Below are positions 1 to 8,046 of a stretch of 64,000 bases of DNA, piece after piece. The notes under the pieces were generated by a model. It was not told the DNA's origin and did no database searches. It worked only from the letters and a program-made list of their open reading frames with translations. Both the position numbers and the translations under genes were made by a program. Source of the stretch: FACHB-1406 sp034189065 (GTDB taxonomy: Bacteria > Cyanobacteriota > Cyanobacteriia > Cyanobacteriales > Spirulinaceae); assembly GCA_034189065.1 (NCBI GenBank), contig JAXHVQ010000008.1, forward strand, positions 15,650-79,649, in the 5' to 3' direction. How positions within the stretch are numbered: the first letter of the stretch is position 1; each line of letters opens with the position of its first letter.

Positions 1-342
1 GAATAAATAATGCTCGGTATCAAGGGCATAAATAGTATAGTCGCCTACAATCGAATTATTCGCTCGATGATTCTTAATTGTCCAAGTCATATAAGCGGGT
101 AAATAGAAGCGAAATCCGGCAATATCTGTAAACGCAAACGTAACGGTAAACTCCTCAAGCGTCGAATCTGAAATTAATGACCAATCTTCTCGTTCGTCAT
201 ATTTCGCTTTTTCGGCAAAATCGGTATAATACCCATAAGAATCATAATATTCAGTCATATTGAGCGAGATTCCATTGCCCAGTTTTACATCGCGGAACGC
301 ATTCTGGATTCTGCCGATTAATTGGGATTCAATGGCGTTCAT
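1..342 (-). CDS. DUF6714-like protein, 3' end off the window
   Basis: An open frame runs from an ATG at 342 to the window edge with no stop, giving 114 residues of a protein whose C-terminus lies outside. The start is preceded by a GAAGGAG ribosome-binding site about 6-8 bases upstream. The protein opens MNAIESQLIGRIQNAFRDVK and carries a later stretch FRFYLPAYMTWTIKNH. I recall this layout (an early I..AF..V.LG.G followed by F..G.RFYLPAY) as that of the DUF6714 family, small bacterial proteins of unknown function. The family assignment is from memory; the reading frame and start are directly visible. Confidence 0.6.
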   Translation of the reverse strand, partial: MNAIESQLIGRIQNAFRDVKLGNGISLNMTEYYDSYGYYTDFAEKAKYDEREDWSLISDSTLEEFTVTFAFTDIAGFRFYLPAYMTWTIKNHRANNSIVGDYTIYALDTEHYLF

Positions 343-570
343 CTGTATGCTCCTTCGAGGACTATGGTGACTCATTGAGAATTGAAATTGTACTACTTCG
401 GGAACGCGCGAATAACTCGCCTTGTAGAAAAAGCGATCGCCGCGAGGAAATTTAGATAAAATTCGAGGGAAAACCCTCTATGATTGAGGTATACTTTTAA
501 ATATAAAATGCCCTTACTCTTTAAAATTGCAGTAAGAGGGCCAAAATGTTATTAAAATTGGCAAAAATTC

Positions 571-1950
571 ATGAAACGGACTTTAAACCAAAGACGGAAA
601 CCTCGCCAGCGTCGTCTTGGAACCCGGGCGCTGCTGTTCGTTTTATCATTTATATTATGTTGGAGTGTGGGATTTAGCGATCGCGTCCCCGCCCAAACCA
701 ACGGAACCTCAATACAAAATGTGGACGCGCTCATAGAAGAAGGCGATCTTGGCGGCGCGATCGCATCCCTCGAAGAATCCTGGAAACAAGATTACCAAGC
801 CTTCTTCCAACAAGACTTTACCACACCCAAACCCTCAGCCGAAGAAATTGCGCGGCAACTGGGCGAATTATCCCGTCAAACCGGCAACAAACCGGCTGTA
901 ATTTGGTTAGTTTCGCGTCCCCAAGATTTAGTCTTAATAACAATTGTACCCGATCGCGAGCCCGTGGTGCGTATCGTCGAAGAAGCCGGACGCGATCGCC
1001 TCCAGGAAGCGATCGCCCAACTCCAGCGCACCGTCACTCGCCCCAGCAGACGAACCGCCTACCTCACCCCCGCCCAACAACTTTACACCTGGCTTGTCGC
1101 CCCCGTCGAATCGGTTTTAGAAGCCGAAAACATCGATACCCTCCTCTTGTGCGCGGGAGAAGGGTTGCGATCGTTTCCCTTCGCCGCCCTGCACGACGGA
1201 GAACAATTTATCATTGAAAAATATAGCGTCGCTCTCATTCCCGCCTTTAGGCTCATCACAACTACCTACGGAGATTTACGGAACGCGCAAGTTTTAGCAA
1301 TGGGAGCCTCGCAATTTCCGAAGCTCAGCGCGCTGCCAGCAGTTCCGGTGGAGCTAAATACCATTACCCCAACCCTTTGGCAGGGCGAAGCCTTTATCGA
1401 AGGCGACTTCACCGTCGAAAACCTCGAAAGCCAACGCCAGCGCTACCCGTTCGAGATCGTTCACCTAGCAACCCACGCCGAATTTAAATCGGGAAGTCCC
1501 ACCAATTCTTTCATTCAATTTGCCGACAGTCAATTAAATCTGTTAGAAATGAGTCAATTGAGCTGGCGCGATCCTCCCGTGGAATTGCTCGTGCTGAGTG
1601 CCTGTAAAACGGCCTTAGGCGATCGCGATGCCGAGTTGGGTTTCGCCGGACTCGCGCTCCAATCTGGCGTAGAATCAGTCTTAGCCAGTTTGTGGTACGT
1701 CAGCGATACAGGAACCCTCGCCTTAATGAGCGAATTCTATCAGCAGCTTAAAGAAGCGCCCACGAAAATCGAAGCCTTAGAGCGCGCTCAACTGGCGATG
1801 ATGCGCGGAGAGGTGCGAGTTGAAGCGGGAAAATTGCACTATTCAGGCGGCACCATTCCTCTACCCAAGGCGATCGCCCTCGAACGCCCTCCCCAGCTCT
1901 CAAGTCCCTTCTTCTGGGCTTCTTTCACATTAATTGGCAGTCCGTGGTAG
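571..1950 (+). CDS. Secreted CHAT-domain protein (caspase-like fold)
   Basis: 459 residues. The N-terminus is basic, followed by a hydrophobic stretch (residues 14-34) ending near VPAQ, so it is probably exported or membrane-tethered. The C-terminal 270 residues form a CHAT domain, the caspase/HetF-associated peptidase fold: CAGEGLRSFPFAAL opens it, the catalytic His is in VHLATHAEF and the catalytic Cys in LVLSACKTALGD, followed by the usual GFAGLAL and SVLASLW segments. CHAT domains usually follow many TPR repeats; here the 150 residues before the domain show no obvious TPR array, so this is a short stand-alone form. It stands alone on this strand and the next gene (ubiX) starts 147 bases later. 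Substrate unknown; both catalytic residues are intact. Confidence 0.85.
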   Translation: MKRTLNQRRKPRQRRLGTRALLFVLSFILCWSVGFSDRVPAQTNGTSIQNVDALIEEGDLGGAIASLEESWKQDYQAFFQQDFTTPKPSAEEIARQLGELSRQTGNKPAVIWLVSRPQDLVLITIVPDREPVVRIVEEAGRDRLQEAIAQLQRTVTRPSRRTAYLTPAQQLYTWLVAPVESVLEAENIDTLLLCAGEGLRSFPFAALHDGEQFIIEKYSVALIPAFRLITTTYGDLRNAQVLAMGASQFPKLSALPAVPVELNTITPTLWQGEAFIEGDFTVENLESQRQRYPFEIVHLATHAEFKSGSPTNSFIQFADSQLNLLEMSQLSWRDPPVELLVLSACKTALGDRDAELGFAGLALQSGVESVLASLWYVSDTGTLALMSEFYQQLKEAPTKIEALERAQLAMMRGEVRVEAGKLHYSGGTIPLPKAIALERPPQLSSPFFWASFTLIGSPW

Positions 1951-2097
1951 GTCCCACCGGCGCGATCGCGATCGGTGAAGTGTGTTAACAAATAGGGAGA
2001 GTCGTCCAACACCAAAAACACAGCAGGAATCCATCTAATCCGGTGAATTCACAAATTGTTCCTCGTGTCAATGCGTCAGTTCTAATATTAACTTTTT

Positions 2098-2700
2098 ATG
2101 CAAAAACCTCTCGTTTTAGGCGTAAGTGGCGCGAGCGGCTCGATTTATGCCGTGCGCGCCCTCAAATATCTTCTCGAAGCTGATTATTGCATTGAGTTAG
2201 TCGCGTCTAAGGCGTGCTATCGCGTTTGGCAAGCCGAATCTCAAACGCGGATGCCGCCGGACCCCGAAGACCAAGCGCAGTTTTGGCGAGAGCAGGCAGG
2301 GGTACCGACGAGCGGAAAACTGCGCTGTCACCGCTACGACGATGTGGGAGCCAATATTGCCAGCGGGTCTTATCGAACCCTGGGCGCGATTGTCATGCCC
2401 TGTAGCATGGGGACAGTGGCTAAAATTGCAGCAGGATTGAGTTCGGACTTGCTCGAACGCATGGCCGACGTACAGATTAAAGAAGGCGGTAAACTGGTGT
2501 TAGTCCCCCGCGAAACACCGTTTAGTCCAATTCATTTACGGAATTTACTCGCTTTAGCGGAGGTAGGCGTTACAATTGTACCTGCAATTCCCGCTTGGTA
2601 TCATCGCCCCCAAACTATTGAGGATTTAGTCGATTTTGTCGTGGCTCGCGCTCTCGATGGACTGGATATTGATTGCGTTCCTATTAATCGGTGGCAATAA
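2098..2700 (+). CDS. ubiX: Flavin prenyltransferase UbiX
   Basis: 200 residues, the usual length. UbiX joins a dimethylallyl group to reduced FMN to make prenyl-FMN, the cofactor of UbiD-type decarboxylases, here probably for plastoquinone or related quinone synthesis. The N-terminal flavin-binding motif LGVSGASGSIYAVRAL is complete, and GAIVMPCSMGTVAKIAAGLSSD and LVLVPRETPFSPIHLRN match the family's substrate-site motifs. The ATG at 2098 gives the exact family N-terminus. No UbiD partner is in the window. Directly downstream lies a short TTAGTCATTGGTCA-type repeat tract. Confidence 0.95.
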   Translation: MQKPLVLGVSGASGSIYAVRALKYLLEADYCIELVASKACYRVWQAESQTRMPPDPEDQAQFWREQAGVPTSGKLRCHRYDDVGANIASGSYRTLGAIVMPCSMGTVAKIAAGLSSDLLERMADVQIKEGGKLVLVPRETPFSPIHLRNLLALAEVGVTIVPAIPAWYHRPQTIEDLVDFVVARALDGLDIDCVPINRWQ

Positions 2701-2780
2701 TTGAGTTATTGGTCATTAGTCATTGGTCATTTACTTATTTCCTATTCCCCATTTCCCATTCTCTATTCCCTATTGATTAC
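2701..2780. repeat. Short degenerate tandem repeat tract (TGGTCATTAGTCA / CCTATTCCCCATT type)
   Basis: The gap between ubiX and the LapA-like gene is filled with heptad-like units (ggtcatt, agtcatt, then cccatt/ctattcc), the STRR style common between genes in filamentous cyanobacteria. Nothing else is seen here. Confidence 0.6.
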
Positions 2781-2802
2781 TGTTTACCGATCGCTGTAAA
2801 AA

Positions 2803-3459
2803 ATGCGGGTTTTTATCTTATTATTGCTTGGAATTGGGCTAATTTTGTTAGCGACTCAAAATGGGTCGTTGCAAATGTTGGTTGTATTTGGCTATGAAAC
2901 TTTTGCCTTGCCGCTGGCGGTGTGGATGGCGATCGCGATCGCGGCGGGACTCCTCACCAGCATTATTTTACAACTCCTCAACACCCGGATTTTGGGAGGA
3001 CGATCGCCCATTGGAGAGCCTCGGAATTTGCCGCGCCGCGATCGCGAACCGTTTCCCGAAGATTTACCCCCCCGCGACGCAACAGAGCGCGTTGCCGATC
3101 GGCCGCGATCGCAATCTCCTCCGCGCGATCGCCCTACCTCCGACTGGGAAACGCCTGCACCCTCTTCAGATTGGGGCGAAGTCAAAAAAACTCCGCCAAA
3201 ACAACCCCAACCTTCAGCGCCACCCCGCACCGATTTTTTGAAAAAACCCCCTCGTCCCTCTTCAAATCCTTCTCCTTCTCCTGCAGGCGATCGCAACGAT
3301 GACCTTCCGAGCAAAAATCGCGTCTACGATGCGCCTTATCGGGTGGTAAATCCTCCCGTTCCCGAACCTCCCAAACCGCCTGAAGAAGAGGAAACTTGGG
3401 TGGATGAGGGGGAAGATTACGAGTCCGATTTTCGCAAAGAGTTCCGCTCGGGAGAGTAA
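2803..3459 (+). CDS. LapA-domain membrane protein with proline-rich tail
   Basis: 218 residues. Residues 1-60 hold two membrane segments (VFILLLLGIGLILLA and LAVWMAIAIAAGLLTSIIL) separated by TQNGSLQMLVVFGYETFALPL, the pattern of the LapA/DUF1049 domain, an inner-membrane domain of unknown biochemical role. The remaining 150 residues are hydrophilic, rich in Pro, Arg and Asp, and look disordered (RDREPFPEDLPPRD, PPRDRPTSDWETP). Several Asp-Arg pairs in the tail fall on HIP1 sites in the DNA, so part of the tail may reflect HIP1 expansion. A second, shorter LapA-like gene lies at 53520-53801. Confidence 0.75.
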   Translation: MRVFILLLLGIGLILLATQNGSLQMLVVFGYETFALPLAVWMAIAIAAGLLTSIILQLLNTRILGGRSPIGEPRNLPRRDREPFPEDLPPRDATERVADRPRSQSPPRDRPTSDWETPAPSSDWGEVKKTPPKQPQPSAPPRTDFLKKPPRPSSNPSPSPAGDRNDDLPSKNRVYDAPYRVVNPPVPEPPKPPEEEETWVDEGEDYESDFRKEFRSGE

Positions 3460-3467
3460 GAATCTGA

Positions 3468-3493
3468 CTTGGAATTTTGAGAAAAATTCCAAG
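3468..3493 (+). terminator. Hairpin after the LapA-like gene (possible terminator)
   Basis: Perfect 11-bp stem CTTGGAATTTT / AAAATTCCAAG with a 4-base loop, 9 bases after the stop at 3459. There is no long T run, so intrinsic termination is uncertain. The rest of the 315-base convergent gap (3494-3774) holds no gene; I see only an AT-rich perfect palindrome TATAATTGAAATTATA at 3621-3636. Confidence 0.5.
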
Positions 3494-3774
3494 GTCGGCG
3501 ATCGCTCAAGTTGCTCTTTTTGGCGCATTCTTCGGGAAGAAAAATTCGCGATCGCTGCTTCTCAAATCTGTTCTTTTTTCAAGGTTAGCTCCCTCCTAAG
3601 CTGTTCAGCATTTGGATTGGTATAATTGAAATTATAATTTTCGCCAGTATTTGGAAATATTTTTAATACATCGACTTTTAAATGAGGGAGAATTAATCAT
3701 TAAATGGGACAGAAAACTCAAAAATAAGGGAAACGCTGTTATCACAGTTTAAATGCGCAACAGCTTACGATTAA

Positions 3775-5466
3775 TTAATTAGATTTAATATGACTCATTA
3801 ACACCTCCGTTCCTTTCACCTTAGAAGCGCCAACCTTTGCATCAATCGCTAAAGAACTGTGAGGTAAAACTCGCAACACTTCCTCAACAGTCGTTGCACC
3901 CGCCCCCACCTTTTCCAATGCTGCCTTTTTAAACGACGCAAAATTAATTTGACGCAAATAGCGATGGAGTTGAGTCATCGTCCCATCGTAAATAATTTCG
4001 CGCACATTTTGGTCTACATCCAGCAGTTCTACGATAGCTTCCCTGCCCAAAAAACCGGAATTGAAACACATTTTACATCCCTTCCCCTTGCGCCAACCCT
4101 TCGTATTAATGTTTTCGGAATCCACTCGCAGGGCGCGAAAGTCTTGGGCTGCGGGCGTATAAGGGTCGCTACAGTGGGGACAAACGCGGCGGACGAGGCG
4201 TTGGGCAACAATTCCTAAAAGTGCATCGCTAATTAAACCAGGATCTGGTCCAATATCTTTGATGCGAGGAATCGCCCCGGCTGCGTCGTTGGTGTGCAGC
4301 GTGGTGAGAACCAGGTGTCCGGTTAAGGCGGCGCGGATGGCGGTTTCTGCGGTTTCGCTGTCGCGGATTTCCCCGACCATGATAATATCGGGGTCTTGGC
4401 GCAAAATGGCTCGCATTCCGGCAGCAAAGGTCATTCCAGCCGGTTCGTTGACTTGGGTTTGGGTGATGCGAGGGAGGATGTATTCGACGGGATCTTCGAT
4501 GGTGACGATATTGACATTTTCTGTCGCGATCGCCTGCAATGTAGTATACAAGGTACTGGTTTTTCCCGAACCCGTCGGACCTGTGAAAATAATCATCCCT
4601 TGGGGTTGATTAATCCAGTGTTGATAGAGGTTGAGCGTCCGTCGAGAGAAACCGAGATCGTCGATGGTTTTGAAAGGGTTTTTGCGGGGAAGCAAGCGAA
4701 TGACAGCTTTCTCGCCGCACACACAAGGAAGCGTACTCACCCGCATATCCATGCTTAATTCTTCTTCCTCGAAACTATACTGTTCGCCGACGCGCCCATC
4801 TTGAGGACGGCGACTTTCGGCAATGTCAATTTCCGACATCACTTTGAGGGCGACGACGACGCGACGACTGAGGGAAAGGGGCAACATGGTAATATCGCGC
4901 AAAACACCGTCAATTCGATAGCGCACTCTCAGTCCGTCTTGGGTGGGTTCGAGGTGAATGTCGCTGGCGCGGTTGCGCAAGGCACCGGAAATTAGGGTTT
5001 TGATGCGTCCGATTTGATCGACAGCCTTTGAGAGATACAGTTCAGTGGTTTCGCTGATGTTCTCCTGTTCGAGTTGACCGGTGAGGGGGTTAACGAGGGG
5101 GGCGGAGGTGATGCGGTGGGGGTTAAAGTTGGAGGAATGGTACCAGTTGTTGTAGCTTTTTTCGCTGATAGGGACAATTTCGACCTCGGTGAAGGTGCGA
5201 TCGCGAATGATCCGCAGTTGTTCCGGGGAAACTTGGACGGGGCTGCCTAAATAAAAGCGATTTTGCCACAGCAGCAGGGGAACTACGGGGGGGAGAAGGG
5301 TTCGGTTAGGAAATTCTCGGAAAAAACGGGAACTCACGTCGCGATCGAGCAGAGAAAAGTCCAACATTCCTTCCTCATCTACCAGCAATTGTAGTGCGGC
5401 TTCACAGGAGATGAGGCGGTTTTTCAGTTGCTGCCAAGCCGAGGGGTGTTTGACAAGATCGGGCAT
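3775..5466 (-). CDS. GspE/PulE/PilB-type secretion ATPase
   Basis: 563 residues. Hexameric ATPase of the type II secretion / type IV pilus class that drives pilus or pseudopilus assembly at the inner membrane. Visible: Walker A GPTGSGKTST (about residue 295), Asp box RASDIHLEP (about 165), Walker B region DPDIIMVGEIRD (about 355), His box LTTLHTNDA (about 390) and a zinc tetracysteine made of CPHCSDPY (about 428) and CKMCFNSGF (about 462). The N-terminal domain is short compared with PilB1-type proteins of about 670 residues, so it may be the second, GspE-like paralog that cyanobacteria often carry. No PilT, PilC or pilin gene lies next to it. The last 25 residues (AIDAKVGASKVKGTEVLM...) extend beyond the usual end. 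Confidence 0.9.
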   Translation of the reverse strand: MPDLVKHPSAWQQLKNRLISCEAALQLLVDEEGMLDFSLLDRDVSSRFFREFPNRTLLPPVVPLLLWQNRFYLGSPVQVSPEQLRIIRDRTFTEVEIVPISEKSYNNWYHSSNFNPHRITSAPLVNPLTGQLEQENISETTELYLSKAVDQIGRIKTLISGALRNRASDIHLEPTQDGLRVRYRIDGVLRDITMLPLSLSRRVVVALKVMSEIDIAESRRPQDGRVGEQYSFEEEELSMDMRVSTLPCVCGEKAVIRLLPRKNPFKTIDDLGFSRRTLNLYQHWINQPQGMIIFTGPTGSGKTSTLYTTLQAIATENVNIVTIEDPVEYILPRITQTQVNEPAGMTFAAGMRAILRQDPDIIMVGEIRDSETAETAIRAALTGHLVLTTLHTNDAAGAIPRIKDIGPDPGLISDALLGIVAQRLVRRVCPHCSDPYTPAAQDFRALRVDSENINTKGWRKGKGCKMCFNSGFLGREAIVELLDVDQNVREIIYDGTMTQLHRYLRQINFASFKKAALEKVGAGATTVEEVLRVLPHSSLAIDAKVGASKVKGTEVLMSHIKSN

Positions 5467-5544
5467 GAGAATTAAAAATTAAAAATTAAAAATTGGAATA
5501 GGGGTTTTGACGATTAAGTCCATTGAAACACATTTCCAAAGGCA

Positions 5545-5576
5545 TAAAAAAAGAGGGGCATAAGTTCTATGCCCCT
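5545..5576 (-). terminator. Rho-independent terminator of petF
   Basis: On the minus strand the stem AGGGGCATA / TATGCCCCT with a 5-base loop is followed by a run of T residues (the A run at 5546-5552 on the + strand). It sits 50 bases after the petF stop and before the GspE-type gene, so it should separate the two same-strand genes. Confidence 0.85.
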
Positions 5577-5624
5577 GACCGAATCCTCTAGTTAGGAGAA
5601 ATACGGTTTACGATGTTGCGACGA

Positions 5625-5924
5625 TTAATACAATGCTTCTTCTTGATGAGTTTCGATGGTGCAATCTGAGGTGGGGTAAGCAACGCAGGTGAGAACGAAA
5701 CCCCCTTCGATTTGGTCGTCGTCGAGGAAGGATTGGTCGGATTGGTCGATGGTTCCTTCGGTCAGTTTTCCGGCGCAAGTCGAGCAAGCACCGGCGCGGC
5801 AGGAGTAGGGGAGGTCGATTCCTTGGTCTTCTGCTATGTCGAGAATGTATTCGTCGTCAGGAACTTCGATTGTTTTGTCAAGGCCTTCTTCTTTGCTGAT
5901 TAAACGGACTTTGTAAGTCGCCAT
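5625..5924 (-). CDS. petF: Plant-type [2Fe-2S] ferredoxin PetF
   Basis: 99 residues, the standard length. Soluble electron carrier that takes electrons from photosystem I and passes them to FNR, nitrite reductase, thioredoxin reductase and others. The cluster cysteines are C42, C47, C50 and C80 in YSCRAGACSTCAGKL and VLTCVAYP. The acidic tail QEEALY is typical of the main photosynthetic ferredoxin. The start follows an AGGAG site (CTCCT at 5933-5937). It has its own terminator at 5545-5576 and a long upstream gap, consistent with a single strongly expressed gene. Confidence 0.97.
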   Translation of the reverse strand: MATYKVRLISKEEGLDKTIEVPDDEYILDIAEDQGIDLPYSCRAGACSTCAGKLTEGTIDQSDQSFLDDDQIEGGFVLTCVAYPTSDCTIETHQEEALY

Positions 5925-6297
5925 GAGCGATCTCCTCTTAAATTAAGGTTTAACGGCAGTTGGGGCTTACTCGACAGTGGCCAACTTCAAGGTTGCCTTT
6001 TGAGTAAGCTTCAATTCTGATACTACGCAAAAATGCTCCTTTGTTCGTACCGCATTAGTAATGAAATTCTTAATCAAACTTAAAATAAGTATATCTTATG
6101 TTTAAATCAGGGAATCTATCTGGGGACGTACCGGAGAAAGGTATCGTCCATAACGCTGTAACCGCAAGAGTTTCAATTGCGACTGAGGGAAGAGTCTGCG
6201 GAGTTACTGAGCCGTTTTTTATGATTTAAAAAGATTATGACTTATTTAAGTTTCTATAGGCAAAGAGAAAGCTAAAAACGGCACCCATTAAGGCAAA
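5925..6297. other. Gene-free divergent gap between petF and bvdR
   Basis: 373 bases with no plausible gene. It must contain the promoters of petF (minus) and bvdR (plus). AT-rich stretches at 6057-6120 (for example taaaataagtatatcttatg) are candidate promoter DNA for petF, but I could not fix a convincing -35/-10 pair. Confidence 0.5.
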
Positions 6298-7329
6298 ATG
6301 ATGGGTGATGGATTGCGATCGCCTGTGACTCAACCTAACACTCAACCCAATTGGTCTGTTACCCCTCCCGTCCGCGTTGGATTGGTGGGAACGGGCTACG
6401 TAGCAACGCGCAGGGCAGAGGCGCTGATTGAGGACGATCGCGCTCACCTAGTTGCAGTTACGGGACACGACCGGGAAAAGACGGAGGCTTTTTGTAAAAC
6501 TCACGGGGCCTATCCGTTGGAAACCTGGCAGCAGTTGGTTGGGGAACCGACGTTGGATGTGGTGACGATTTCGGGGATTAATTGCGATCGCGGCAAAATA
6601 GTACGATCGGCCCTCGAAGCGGGAAAGCACGTCATTACAGAATATCCCCTTTCCCTCGACCCCGCAGAAGCCGCAGCGTTAATCGAGTTAGCCAAAGCGC
6701 GGGGCAAATTTCTCCACGTCGAACATATTGAATTGCTAGGCGGTTTGCACTCCTCAATGCGCCAAGTTCTGCCCGAAATTGGCACGGTATTTTACGCGCG
6801 CTATGTCACCCTCGCCCCCCAAAGACCGGCAAAACGACGCTGGACTTATCACCGAGACCTGTTCGGTTTTCCCTTAAGTGCCGCCCTTTCTCGCATTCAC
6901 CGTTTTACAGATTTATTCGGGACGGTTGAGGCGGTTAACTGCCGATCGCGTTTCTGGGATACGACGGATGGGTATTATTCGGCGTGTTTGTGTGCGGCGC
7001 AGTTAAAGTTTAAGGGCGGATTAATTGCAGAGATTACCTACGGGAAAGGGGAAACGGTTTGGACCAAAGAACGCACCTTTGAATTGCACGGCGATGGCGG
7101 AACGCTCGTTTTTAAAGGGGAAACGGGAATGCTGGTGCGGGGAGAAGAGAAAACGCCCATCGAATTTGAGGGTCGGCGGGGACTGCTGAAGAAGGATATG
7201 CGCATGGCAATTGATTCGGTGTTGGAGGGAACGCCGATGTATGTTTCCCCCGAAGCAAGTCTATACGCGCTCCAAGTAGCCGATGCCGCGCGAATTTCCT
7301 CGGAAACGGGTCAGGTTCACCAACTTTAG
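6298..7329 (+). CDS. bvdR: Biliverdin reductase (Gfo/Idh/MocA family)
   Basis: 343 residues. NAD(P)H-dependent oxidoreductase that reduces biliverdin IX-alpha to bilirubin; in Synechocystis loss of bvdR disturbs phycobilisomes. The Rossmann motif is VGLVGTGYVATRRAEAL (residues 22-38). The central KHVITEYPLSL, LHVEHIELLGG, RRWTYHRDLFGFPL and ALSRIHRFTDLFGTV segments match my memory of Synechocystis BvdR (slr1784) closely, as do GKGE and the C-terminal SLYALQVAD. That match is recalled, not computed. The first 20 residues are weakly conserved, so the true start could be the second ATG at 6301 or later. A perfect 30-bp palindrome 21 bases after the stop may act as its terminator. Confidence 0.88.
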   Translation: MMGDGLRSPVTQPNTQPNWSVTPPVRVGLVGTGYVATRRAEALIEDDRAHLVAVTGHDREKTEAFCKTHGAYPLETWQQLVGEPTLDVVTISGINCDRGKIVRSALEAGKHVITEYPLSLDPAEAAALIELAKARGKFLHVEHIELLGGLHSSMRQVLPEIGTVFYARYVTLAPQRPAKRRWTYHRDLFGFPLSAALSRIHRFTDLFGTVEAVNCRSRFWDTTDGYYSACLCAAQLKFKGGLIAEITYGKGETVWTKERTFELHGDGGTLVFKGETGMLVRGEEKTPIEFEGRRGLLKKDMRMAIDSVLEGTPMYVSPEASLYALQVADAARISSETGQVHQL

Positions 7330-7350
7330 CGATATTCGGTTTTTCGTTAT

Positions 7351-7380
7351 TGTAGGGACGTTCAATTGAACGTCCCTACA
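7351..7380. repeat. 30-bp perfect palindrome, copy 1 of a dispersed family
   Basis: TGTAGGGACGTTCAA followed by its exact reverse complement. The same core occurs at 27448-27475 and 29174-29197. Here it follows bvdR and could form a strong hairpin on either strand. Confidence 0.9.
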
Positions 7381-7387
7381 ATTTCTT

Positions 7388-7427
7388 CTGCCTTCAGCAT
7401 AGCTGCCTTCAGCATAGCTGCCTTCTG
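7388..7427. repeat. 15-bp direct repeat, 2.7 copies
   Basis: The unit CTGCCTTCAGCATAG is present twice head to tail, followed by a partial third unit. It lies between the palindrome and the YkuD gene end. Confidence 0.8.
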
Positions 7428-7445
7428 TTCTGCCTTAGAGCAAAT

Positions 7446-7958
7446 TCATCGTCGCACAACCACTGGGGTTCCCACCGCCGCCCAATCGTACAACCATTCC
7501 GCGCGATCGGCTGCTACGTAAACAGTTCCGTGACTGATGGGACGACCAAATCGACGAATCCAGTAGGCTCCGTGAATCGCGCCGCCATCGTAATATAGGA
7601 TGGATGGCACGTCCGGCACGTCAAATCCAGAACCGCGCAGTCGCGCTTGGGGTTGTTTGTTGGTAATTCTAAAAATTCCGGGTTCGGTTGGCGTTGCGGG
7701 TTTTCCCGTTGCAATGACGACAGCGAATACGGAAACGTTGCCCTGCCAAGCAATTAATCGCTGCGTGGCGAGGTTGACTTCAATCCAATGTTGGTTGGAG
7801 TTTTTGAATTGCTCGATCTGTTGGGTAATTTGGGCGGGGGATGGTTGCGCCAGAAGGGGTGCGTAACTAAACCCGCTGCCGATCGCGATCGCTAGGGCTG
7901 CCGTTGCGATCGCCGTTCCCATCCAACCCCAAAGTTGACTCGCGCGAGACTGTTTCAT
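7446..7958 (-). CDS. L,D-transpeptidase-like (YkuD) protein lacking the catalytic Cys
   Basis: 170 residues with a membrane anchor or signal (residues 11-30) and a YkuD domain (about 57-169). YkuD enzymes cross-link peptidoglycan through a Cys in the motif SHGC. Here the motif reads RPISHGTVYV: the first conserved His (AIHGAYWIRR) and the SHG are present, but the Cys position is Thr (ACT, about residue 145). The rest of the fold, including WIEVNLATQRLIAWQG and IATGKPATPTEPG, looks normal, so this is not a frameshift. It is either a catalytically dead homolog with a binding or structural role, or it uses another nucleophile. Reads away from the P-ATPase gene upstream, separated by 88 bases. 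Confidence 0.85.
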   Translation of the reverse strand: MKQSRASQLWGWMGTAIATAALAIAIGSGFSYAPLLAQPSPAQITQQIEQFKNSNQHWIEVNLATQRLIAWQGNVSVFAVVIATGKPATPTEPGIFRITNKQPQARLRGSGFDVPDVPSILYYDGGAIHGAYWIRRFGRPISHGTVYVAADRAEWLYDWAAVGTPVVVRR

Positions 7959-8046
7959 ATCGACTTTTTCTTGAACTCCCGCGCTTTATTACTACCTTAC
8001 TTTCACGAAATTGTCAACTCTATTTTTGGAATTTATTGAAGTCTCA

